The notes under the pieces: model-generated
What the model was told of the DNA's origin: nothing
Database searches by the model: none
The model's input: only the letters and a program-made list of their open reading frames with translations
NCBI GenBank assembly: GCA_903924405.1
Contig: CAIYBH010000264.1
Coordinates: 1 to 41,845 of the forward strand
DNA length: 41,845 nt
DNA from: an uncultured Planctomycetaceae bacterium
GTDB taxonomy: Bacteria; Planctomycetota; Planctomycetia; Planctomycetales; Planctomycetaceae
Reading direction: 5' to 3'
Shown here: positions 8,494-14,763 of the stretch, piece after piece
Position numbering within the stretch: the stretch's first letter is position 1
Layout of the letters: each line of letters starts with the position of its first letter
Made by a program: the position numbers and the translations under genes

Positions 8494-10020
8494 TCAGTTT
8501 GTCAGCATGGGCGACATCGGTGGCAGCGATTCCGGATCGCCCGTCAGAGTAAACGGGCGGCGGGCAATTTCCTGCCCGGAACTCTTCAGAACCACCCAGT
8601 ATTTCCCCGGAACCAGCTTGTTTCCCGTCTGATAGGGAAAGTTGGCGTACAGTTGATCCCGAGTCACAAACTGGCCAGCGACGTCAATGATCCGTTGCTC
8701 CTCATCCTCAATCACACACTCCACCCACAAATCTTCATGAGGTGGATTGATGTTGCACTGCGCAATCACCACATCACCATATTCAAATGCCTGACGGCGG
8801 TTGGCTAACTGCCCCGCCATTATCATGCTGCCGATGTCAAAGGAAAAGAACTTGTCCTTCTCACGAAGCGGCCGCTGAGAATTGATCAGAGTCCGTGCGA
8901 CAGTTGGATCCATCTTCTGCAATGGCAAGGGGCCACCATTGCGCCGAAGCCCGTACACGTCGATGCGATAGTCCGCCTCAGCCGATACCACCACCACCAC
9001 AATCGCCAGCAAACCCCAGAAAGCAGGCAACGGAAGTGCCGCGGGTCTCGCCTGAATCAGCCGAGCCAGCGCAATACGAGGTCTACCGATCGCCTCCGTG
9101 GGAAATCGCACGGATTTCAGAAACCGCCGCAGATGCACAATGTCCTTTTCCATCAGAAATGCCAGGTAGCAGGCCGTGCAGATGAAAGGGAAAATCAGCA
9201 GCCCCAGTTCGAAAATCGTCAGAAAGTGAAAGATCGCACCAATCCCCAGTGCAAAGTATCGCCCCACCGGACGCCACGCCAGAAATGGAAATGTGATTTC
9301 CCAGACCACCGTGATGTAACCGCTGATCAGCAGAATCGAGGTCCATGTGGCCATCGTCTCACCCAGCGGATTCGGATAGTTCCAGTTGCTGAACATCCAG
9401 TACCGCATCTGCTCGCCACTGAAAAACTCCGGTGTCTGAATCTTGGTAATCGCAGCCCCGAAATAAACAAAACAAAACAGCAACTGCAGCAACCGCGCAG
9501 GCCAGACCGGATACCGCGGCGGAATCGCTGTTGCCGCCGCTCCTTCGCGCCATCGCCGCAGGACAGCATCCACCGACCAGACCGCGCCACAGTTGGACAA
9601 CGACAGAATCAACAGCACGTGTGAGGCAATCACCGAATACTTGGTCATTGTCCCCACAGCGTCCAGCATGTTGAAATACACATACAGTGGCGTGGCAACC
9701 ATGAATGACATGCGAGTCCGGAATCCAAGTATCCCGCAGACCATCGCAAACAACATCAACCCATACAACGCCGAAGCCAGTACCGGAGACAATTCCGGCA
9801 ACGGCGTTCCATGCCCGAACAATTCCGCCAACTGCTGAGGTGCCCCGTCAGCGGAAAAAATCTCTCGAACACGGAAAAATCGCCGTGTCATCGGAATCAA
9901 TGCCACTGCTGGCAAAAACATCCTGACCAGCGCCATTCCATACGGAACCTGCTCGTCATAGAAGAAGTCTCTCAGCCCCGAAATCAGCGTCTGAGAACGA
10001 CTACCTGCTGATGATGTCAT
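8494..10020 (-). CDS. HTTM-domain integral membrane protein (vitamin K-dependent gamma-carboxylase-like)
   Basis: A 508-residue protein whose first 300 residues form the horizontally transferred transmembrane (HTTM) domain. At least six hydrophobic segments alternate with loops, including YGMALVRMFLPAVALIPM, MSFMVATPLYVYFNMLDAVG, LLQLLFCFVYFGAAITKIQT and IGAIFHFLTIFELGLLIFPF. The AAITKIQTPEFFSGEQMRYW region is typical. HTTM proteins resemble the membrane part of gamma-glutamyl carboxylase, but bacterial substrates are mostly unknown and carboxylase activity should not be assumed. The last 180 residues form a soluble, beta-rich domain. The ATG at 10020 has GGAG nine bases upstream and is preferred to 10116, whose extra residues are low quality. 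The partner gene lies just upstream on the same strand. Confidence 0.85.
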   Translation of the reverse strand: MTSSAGSRSQTLISGLRDFFYDEQVPYGMALVRMFLPAVALIPMTRRFFRVREIFSADGAPQQLAELFGHGTPLPELSPVLASALYGLMLFAMVCGILGFRTRMSFMVATPLYVYFNMLDAVGTMTKYSVIASHVLLILSLSNCGAVWSVDAVLRRWREGAAATAIPPRYPVWPARLLQLLFCFVYFGAAITKIQTPEFFSGEQMRYWMFSNWNYPNPLGETMATWTSILLISGYITVVWEITFPFLAWRPVGRYFALGIGAIFHFLTIFELGLLIFPFICTACYLAFLMEKDIVHLRRFLKSVRFPTEAIGRPRIALARLIQARPAALPLPAFWGLLAIVVVVVSAEADYRIDVYGLRRNGGPLPLQKMDPTVARTLINSQRPLREKDKFFSFDIGSMIMAGQLANRRQAFEYGDVVIAQCNINPPHEDLWVECVIEDEEQRIIDVAGQFVTRDQLYANFPYQTGNKLVPGKYWVVLKSSGQEIARRPFTLTGDPESLPPMSPMLTN

Positions 10021-10133
10021 CGCCGCAACTCCATTTGCACCGGAAATTACCGCCACGCTCCGCCCGATTCCGTTTCCGAGCTCCACGCAGCAACCGCCTG
10101 ACCAAACCCCACACAACGGTCAGCGTCCGCACC

Positions 10134-10787
10134 TCAGTTGGTGCTGACACCTACCCCCGGTGTACCAGAAAATACTGCGCTGCCAACATCCGTTCGAGGA
10201 TTGAAAAACGTGTTGTAGTACGGTTGAGCACTCTGAGCCTGCTGCCGCAGACGAGGATTGTCAGCAATCGTCTTCAGTGTCTGCGCAGTAAACCAGTCAG
10301 GATTCGATTCAATCGGTACACCATCCTCCGTACAGATCGCTCGCAGATTGAAATACGACATCTTGTCCCTGGGCTCAAGGAAGCAGCAACTCCAGAGATG
10401 ATCAGGAACATTGTACTGCTTCGCCCAGATCTCCTGCACGACATAGATCCGGTCCAGCGGCGGATGATCACTGTGCTTCAACACGTTTCGGATATGCCGC
10501 GCAGCCAGATAGTTACTGACGTCGTAATTCACCCGATCCACATTGCCAAAGGGCTGAAAAGCCCCCCAGGGCTCTCGAATCTCGTAGTAGTTGCCCTGTG
10601 AGTCCTCGCCAATAATATGAGTCCGGTTGTCGTAGGCCTGCCAGCCGCAAAACATGTCCCAGACCACGAAATATCCAAACGCGTTGCCCACTGACGGCAT
10701 CTTCAGGGCATGCCCAACGACACCCCATGACAGTAGCGCGATATACACGCAGATAAACAGGCCGGATACCCAGCGCGGAATTCTCAT
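10134..10787 (-). CDS. single-pass membrane protein, partner of the HTTM protein
   Basis: A 217-residue protein with one N-terminal membrane segment (GLFICVYIALLSWGVVGHAL) and a soluble remainder, presumably outside the membrane. Recognisable stretches are FGYFVVWDMFCGWQAYDNRT and YYEIREPWGAFQPFGNVDRV. From established knowledge, HTTM genes in planctomycetes are often accompanied by a membrane-anchored protein of this kind, so a joint function is inferred from adjacency (113 bases before the HTTM start, same strand). The ATG at 10787 follows GGAAGCGTCGCC and is preferred over 10820. No catalytic motif was identified. Confidence 0.75.
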   Translation of the reverse strand: MRIPRWVSGLFICVYIALLSWGVVGHALKMPSVGNAFGYFVVWDMFCGWQAYDNRTHIIGEDSQGNYYEIREPWGAFQPFGNVDRVNYDVSNYLAARHIRNVLKHSDHPPLDRIYVVQEIWAKQYNVPDHLWSCCFLEPRDKMSYFNLRAICTEDGVPIESNPDWFTAQTLKTIADNPRLRQQAQSAQPYYNTFFNPRTDVGSAVFSGTPGVGVSTN

Positions 10788-11241
10788 GGCGACGCTTCCT
10801 TCCCTGGCAGCGACAGACAAACAGCGTGTATGCCCGATTCAGTTTCCAGGCACAAACAACCGTCACAAAAAGGCTCCAGGCCTCCTCGACAGTCTCCTGC
10901 ACAACCTATCCAGAACGCCGAAAATCGCCACCATTTCTGCCCGGCAGCACATTCCGACGAGTCCCGAACACCGCGCACATTCTCCTGCCAACCCCCACTC
11001 TGTTCATTTTCCGAATTCCGGTCAAGACCGGACTCGGCAATTCAGCTCGTGGCCCCGCCATTGCTGGCCATTTTCCCGGGAAATAAAGCACTCTTCTCCG
11101 CCAGGCCGCGCGCAGTGGCTGCACAAAACCCGCCAGATTCCGCACACTTTCCCTGAGATCGTGGATCGGGCTGGACCAGTCACCAGGCGCGTTTCACTCC
11201 GACGAATCCTGCGCACCGAATTTTCAGCAGTGAATCCACCA

Positions 11242-11250
11242 GCCGGGCCC
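11242..11250 (+). repeat. target-site duplication, left copy (MITE 1)
   Basis: GCCGGGCCC directly abuts the left end of the element and is repeated exactly at 11410-11418 on the other side. A 9-bp direct repeat bracketing an inverted-repeat element is the expected scar of transposition. Confidence 0.6.
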
Positions 11251-11409
11251 TGGGATGGCGAAACGATGTTAAGCCTGCGAAAGTCGCGTTTCGCTCCGCC
11301 AAAACGATCGCGCTGGATTTTACCTCGCGAATTCCGTGCACGAACACCGCTCCGAAATCAAGCAAAAAACGACCCTGATTTTCCATATTGCCATCGTTTC
11401 GCCATCCCA
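11251..11409 (+). mobile_element. MITE-like non-autonomous element, copy 1 (159 bp)
   Basis: The ends are inverted copies: TGGGATGGCGAAACGATG at 11251-11268 matches the reverse complement of 11392-11409 perfectly over 18 bp. Inside the left end lies a block, GTTAAGCC..GTCGCGTTTCGCTCCG, that recurs in the second copy at 19990-20149, which has the same length (160 bp) but the opposite orientation. The flanks carry a 9-bp direct repeat, GCCGGGCCC. No protein is encoded, so movement would need a transposase elsewhere. The middle is more diverged between copies than the ends. This is not a known named element to me. Confidence 0.72.
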
Positions 11410-11418
11410 GCCGGGCCC
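11410..11418 (+). repeat. target-site duplication, right copy (MITE 1)
   Basis: Second copy of GCCGGGCCC, directly after the right end of the element and identical to 11242-11250. Confidence 0.6.
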
Positions 11419-11690
11419 CTCCCCTAATTCAAACCGCGTGCGTGCCACAAGTCCCGGATCACCATCGTTTCACCCTCCTCTACAACTGCCAGCAGATCCC
11501 ACAAATCCATTCGTCTGTCCCTTTTTCACAATTCCCTGTTTAGACATCAGCTTTTTTCAGTAAACTCCCCAGCCTCCCACGACAAATGGTTCGAACGAAA
11601 ACAACTGTCGCCGTACCAACCGCCGGCTCAACTTACGCCCCGGCACAGTCGTTCGGATCCCGTTTCTGTTAAGACAAAGGAGCGATACTG

Positions 11691-12317
11691 GTGATCCTCA
11701 GGCGGCATTCCGGACTGGCGGCAACCACTCGACTGCAAATCCTCGTCGCGGACTCCGTTGCGGCCCCTTTAGCCGACTGGATGCTGCTGTTCGTCTTCGG
11801 CTCCGTGGCCGCATTCTGCTCCGCCTGCATCGACCTCGGCATCCAGCGCGTTCCGGGCCACGCGATTCTGCGAGTCGTCTTTCCACTGGCACTCGGGCTG
11901 GCCGTCGTTCCCCGTCGCGGTGCCGGAACAATCATGGGAACCTCCGCCCTGCTCGTTGCGTCTCTGCTGAATCTCAGCGGACTAAAATCAGAGGGCCTCG
12001 GCATCGGCGCTCTGACCAGCCTGATTGCCACAGGCCCCCTGCTCGACTGGACCTTGCGAAGGGCAAACACAGGCTGGCAACAGTACGTCGGGTTTACGCT
12101 GGCCGGTTTGCTCAGCAATCTACTGGCACTTGGCGTTCGTGGTGGCCTGAAAGCCACCGGCTTCGAACTTCCGGGACGACGCCCCCTCATGGAATGGCTG
12201 GGGCAGGCCAGCATTACCTATTGCCTGTGCGGCGTTGCGGCCGGGTTACTCAGCGCCATCGTGCTGTTCTATGGTCGACAAACACACGACGACTCACGAC
12301 AGGAACCACACGAATGA
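11691..12317 (+). CDS. multi-pass membrane protein, possibly an ECF-transporter S-type subunit
   Basis: A 208-residue protein with five or six hydrophobic segments, for example LADWMLLFVFGSVAAFCSAC, VVFPLALGLAVVP, GTIMGTSALLVASLLNLSGL and GIGALTSLIATGPLLDW. The small-residue-rich helices, the short size and the middle GALTSLIATGPLLDW stretch recall substrate-binding (S) subunits of energy-coupling factor transporters, but no ATPase or EcfT gene is adjacent, so this is only a suggestion. The start is a GTG at 11691 with AAGGAG eight bases upstream. Its stop overlaps the start of the DDTD gene (ATGA at 12314), so the two are translationally coupled and probably cooperate. Confidence 0.72.
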   Translation: MILRRHSGLAATTRLQILVADSVAAPLADWMLLFVFGSVAAFCSACIDLGIQRVPGHAILRVVFPLALGLAVVPRRGAGTIMGTSALLVASLLNLSGLKSEGLGIGALTSLIATGPLLDWTLRRANTGWQQYVGFTLAGLLSNLLALGVRGGLKATGFELPGRRPLMEWLGQASITYCLCGVAAGLLSAIVLFYGRQTHDDSRQEPHE

Positions 12318-13024
12318 TACTCATCGGTCTGGATGATACCGACACACTCGATTCCCCCGGAACAAATCAACTCGCAAAAGCCATTGTTCGCGCCCTCGCA
12401 GATCACTGGACCTGCATCCGAATCGTACGGCACCAGCTGCTGTTTGATCCCCGTGTGCCCTACACTTCAAAAAATGGCTCAGCATCTATTGCCCTGCAAC
12501 CCAAAGGCTCGGTCAGCACGGAAACCCTGAAACAACGGTGCGAATCCGTAATGCGGGACTGGTATCAGGTGGGTAGTGATCCCGGACTGTGTGTCTCCGA
12601 CCACGTACCCGCTGCTGTCACTGAATTCGGCCGGAAATGCTGCAGACAACTTGTTCATCAGGCAGAGGCCTTTGCGATCGCCGCGACGCATGATCTGTTT
12701 TTGAAAGGCCTTGGTGGCACCAATGGCGGCGTCATCGGAGCTCTGGCCGCCATCGGTCTGGCTGCCACAGGCGATAATGGTCGTGTCGTGCTTCATGGGG
12801 AATGGCCGGATGACCTGTCCGGAATTGTACCCGCTGAAAAAATTCGCCAGCGCGGGATTGATATCCTTGATGAACCCACCGGGTGTACCGCGGATGCTGA
12901 TCTGATCGATGTCGGCAAACATCTGCGCCCCAATCGCCGCGCTGGCCGTACGGTCCTGTTTGTCCGATCTGAGTCGTCTGAATGTGGCACAGAACGCATT
13001 CTGAAAGCCGTCAGAATGGTCTGA
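12314..13024 (+). CDS. DDTD-motif protein related to TiaS-type RNA/nucleotide-binding domains
   Basis: A 236-residue cytoplasmic protein beginning MILIGLDDTDTLDSPGTNQL. The IGxDDTD motif followed by SPGTN and, about 40 residues later, PYTSKNGSASIAL is the hallmark of the fold that forms the catalytic part of archaeal TiaS (agmatinylation of tRNA-Ile2). TiaS itself is about 400 residues with OB and zinc domains that are missing here. A later motif, FLKGLGGTNGGVIGALAAIG, is glycine-rich and also TiaS-like. Bacterial short relatives occur in planctomycetes and methylotrophs carrying archaeal-type C1 cofactors, so a link to tetrahydromethanopterin metabolism is possible but not shown in this window. 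Translationally coupled to the upstream membrane protein by a four-base overlap. Confidence 0.75.
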   Translation: MILIGLDDTDTLDSPGTNQLAKAIVRALADHWTCIRIVRHQLLFDPRVPYTSKNGSASIALQPKGSVSTETLKQRCESVMRDWYQVGSDPGLCVSDHVPAAVTEFGRKCCRQLVHQAEAFAIAATHDLFLKGLGGTNGGVIGALAAIGLAATGDNGRVVLHGEWPDDLSGIVPAEKIRQRGIDILDEPTGCTADADLIDVGKHLRPNRRAGRTVLFVRSESSECGTERILKAVRMV

Positions 13025-13044
13025 ATTCCCCACGACCGAACTGT

Positions 13045-13069
13045 CCCGGACATCTGCCCCGGACATCTG
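13045..13069 (+). repeat. tandem 12-bp direct repeat in a convergent spacer
   Basis: CCCGGACATCTG occurs at 13045-13056 and again at 13058-13069, one base apart. It lies between the ends of two convergent genes. No stem followed by a T-run is present, so it is not an obvious terminator. Confidence 0.5.
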
Positions 13070-13414
13070 TCATGATGCCTGCGCCCCAGGAGTTCTGGGC
13101 GCGGCTTTCGCCATCGGACTCTGATCCGAAAACCAGATCTGCTCGTACCAGCCATGCAACTCGACCGTGTTGCCATTTCGAGTAACCGGGAGCACAAAAC
13201 GCAGACGCAGATGAGGTCGTTCGCGGAACCAGCCATTGAGCGCATGCGATAAAAATGGGGCCAGTTCGCCATTGGGTTCACCCTGCCCAAGATAAACACG
13301 CACCCAGCCTCCCATGTCCATCTGATTGATTCCGATCCGAGGCTGTTTCAGAGTCGCTCGGCCGGCGACTTCCGAAATCTCTGATGACTTTTTGTCAGGT
13401 CGCTGCTCTGTCAT
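13070..13414 (-). CDS. conserved-looking hypothetical protein, third gene of the csrA operon
   Basis: A 114-residue protein starting six bases after the stop codon of the LexA-like gene, so it is almost certainly cotranscribed with it. The N-terminus is polar (MTEQRPDKKSSEISEVAGRA). The rest alternates hydrophobic and charged residues as in a small alpha/beta or beta fold (GGWVRVYLGQGEPNGELAPF, LRLRFVLPVTRNGNTVELHG). No signal peptide or membrane segment is visible and the family is not recognised. Its end lies 45 bases from the convergent DDTD gene, in a spacer holding a 12-bp direct repeat (CCCGGACATCTG at 13045 and 13058). Confidence 0.75.
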   Translation of the reverse strand: MTEQRPDKKSSEISEVAGRATLKQPRIGINQMDMGGWVRVYLGQGEPNGELAPFLSHALNGWFRERPHLRLRFVLPVTRNGNTVELHGWYEQIWFSDQSPMAKAAPRTPGAQAS

Positions 13415-13420
13415 GTCAGG

Positions 13421-14011
13421 TCACTGCATTTCTGTACGCACAAGTCCCACAAGAATACCGCAGATTTCAATCCTTGACGCGGCATAGACCATTTCCGTCA
13501 TCTGATCATTGGCCGGAATAAGAGTCACTGTGCTGCCCACACGACGATAACGCTTCAGCGTGGCTTCGGCGCCATCCACGACAGCAACTACCGTTTCGCC
13601 ATTGTCAGCAGTTCTGGCATGACGAATAATCGCCAGATCCTGATCGTTAATCCCGTCCTGAATCATCGACTGCCCCTGAACTCGCAGCAGAAAATGATCC
13701 TGCGGATCAAAGACACGCGTCAGATCAAACGTCTCCACGTTCTCAATGGCATCAATCGGAACACCAGCCGCCACATTTCCCAGAACACGAAATGGACGCT
13801 CCTGATGCCCAGCTTCTCCCAGCATCAAGCCCGGATCAATCTCCAGAATCTCTGCCAGTCTCTCCAGCGCCTTTCGACCAATCTGATCTTTGCCATTTTC
13901 AATTTTTGACAAATGACTGAAATGGATGCCGATTTGTGTTGCCAAAGCTCTCAGGGAAATTCCCCGAGCCTGCCGGGCTTCACGAATCAAATCGCCCACA
14001 TGCCGTGTCAT
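13421..14011 (-). CDS. LexA-like repressor: XRE-type HTH fused to a self-cleaving S24 peptidase domain
   Basis: A 196-residue transcriptional repressor. Residues 8-60 are a Cro/CI-type helix-turn-helix (LRALATQIGIHFSHLSKIEN), and residues about 72-190 form a LexA/CI S24 domain. The scissile bond is Ala82-Gly83 in LGNVAAGVP, the nucleophile is Ser115 in VQGQSMIQDGI, and the general base is Lys153 in EATLKRYRR. The spacing from scissile Gly to Ser to Lys (32 and 38 residues) is close to E. coli LexA (34 and 37). Self-cleavage on RecA activation is therefore expected, from family knowledge. It differs from LexA in having an XRE instead of a winged HTH, so it resembles phage-type or XRE/S24 stress regulators. 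The start overlaps the csrA stop (ATGA). Target operators are unknown. Confidence 0.92.
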   Translation of the reverse strand: MTRHVGDLIREARQARGISLRALATQIGIHFSHLSKIENGKDQIGRKALERLAEILEIDPGLMLGEAGHQERPFRVLGNVAAGVPIDAIENVETFDLTRVFDPQDHFLLRVQGQSMIQDGINDQDLAIIRHARTADNGETVVAVVDGAEATLKRYRRVGSTVTLIPANDQMTEMVYAASRIEICGILVGLVRTEMQ

Positions 14012-14208
14012 GACTGCACCTGCAGTGTCGGCAGACTGCCGTGAAACACGGGGTCGTCAAAAGATGGCAACTCGCCCCGACGAATGCGATAAGAATCCGG
14101 CGCTTCAAATGCCAGACTGCAACTGCCATCGTTCGTCTGAACCACCACGATCCGAATCTGACCGTTAATGACAATTTCCTGACCCTTGCGACGTTTCAGA
14201 ACCAACAT
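14008..14208 (-). CDS. csrA: carbon storage regulator CsrA
   Basis: A 66-residue RNA-binding post-transcriptional regulator. The start MLVLKRRKGQEIVINGQIRI is the first two strands of the CsrA dimer, and the second RNA-contacting site (Arg44 of E. coli) appears in YRIRRGELPSF. Homologues are 60-75 residues, so it is complete. CsrA binds GGA-containing hairpins near ribosome sites to block or stimulate translation. The ATG at 14208 has AGGAG six bases upstream. The stop overlaps the start of the LexA-like repressor by four bases, an unusual partner: csrA more often sits beside fliW or flagellar genes. Confidence 0.93.
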   Translation of the reverse strand: MLVLKRRKGQEIVINGQIRIVVVQTNDGSCSLAFEAPDSYRIRRGELPSFDDPVFHGSLPTLQVQS

Positions 14209-14477
14209 AGCCCGCTCCTGAACCAAAACTAAACTTACCGACGTCCCAATTTCCACATCCGCCAAACGACAACTCACACTACGACCCACACACACAGAAA
14301 CCGCAATCCGCGCAGCACACCACGCCACTCTGCTCTCTGATGACACTCCTGCCAGACTTGATGTTCAGATCACCGCCAAAAATCTGCAGCGACCACCCAA
14401 CAACAAACATTCCCTGAAACCCGGAGTGGATACTGGTGCCAACGAATCGGTCGTACCAAATCAGAATCAACATCGCC

Positions 14478-14507
14478 GGTAAACTGACCGGTAAACTGAC
14501 CGGTCAG
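14478..14507 (+). repeat. tandem 12-bp repeat ending in a perfect palindrome
   Basis: GGTAAACTGACC occurs twice in a row (14478-14489 and 14490-14501), followed by GGTCAG. The join makes CTGACCGGTCAG, a perfect 12-bp palindrome at 14496-14507. Arrays of this kind are typical of repressor operators, but here it stands about 270 bases from the csrA start. Confidence 0.6.
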
Positions 14508-14569
14508 CCGACTGATGGTGATCATCTGAGCCGACTCGCGAAATCAACCTGCTGCCAACATCACTCACC

Positions 14570-14581
14570 GATGTTAACATC
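14570..14581. promoter_or_regulatory. perfect 12-bp palindrome GATGTTAACATC
   Basis: GATGTTAACATC reads the same on both strands. It lies in the non-coding region upstream of csrA. It is a possible operator, but no protein is assigned and a single site of this size could be chance. Confidence 0.3.
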
Positions 14582-14688
14582 CACACGCATCACGAAATCG
14601 TCAGGGCAATCACTCGGTCCACAACGTTTTTCGCTCGCGTTGGGTTTTTTCCCAACAACGAGTGTACCGAGGGAGGCGGGGGAATCCA

Positions 14689-14715
14689 AGATCAGGTTTT
14701 AAAAAAATCTGATCT
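14689..14715. repeat. 27-base inverted repeat
   Basis: AGATCAGGTTTT and AAAATCTGATCT pair over 12 positions (one G-T) around a 3-base loop. It lies about 50 bases after the stop of the second GTPase gene, which is read on the minus strand. It is not followed by a T-run in that direction (the T-run lies inside the stem and loop), so it may serve as a processing or weak termination site and not as a standard terminator. Confidence 0.5.
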
Positions 14716-14763
14716 CGAAAAAACGCCGTATTTTCCCGGATTTCATGCCTGAATCGGCGACCT

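Larger units (their letters stand above)
10788..11690. other. long intergenic region containing a MITE-like element
   Basis: About 900 bases between two divergent genes. Several open frames exist in both directions, but none has a ribosome site, recognisable composition or a plausible start. The one defined structure is the 159-bp element at 11251-11409. GGTTCGAAC near 11587 recalls a tRNA T-arm but has no matching acceptor stem. Promoters for the two flanking genes must lie here but were not identified. Confidence 0.6.
14209..14763. promoter_or_regulatory. upstream region of the csrA operon, rich in palindromes
   Basis: A 555-base gap between two same-strand genes that must hold the csrA operon promoter. 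It contains a 12-bp tandem repeat at 14478-14507, two perfect 12-bp palindromes (CTGACCGGTCAG at 14496-14507 and GATGTTAACATC at 14570-14581), a GTTGGG/CCCAAC hairpin with a T6 loop at 14639-14656, and a long inverted repeat at 14689-14715. No coding frame is convincing. No clear -35/-10 pair was located for the minus strand. Confidence 0.5.

Noticed and set aside
11580-11600. GGTTCGAAC resembling a tRNA T-arm
   Set aside because: No matching acceptor stem, anticodon arm or D-loop sequence could be fitted around it.
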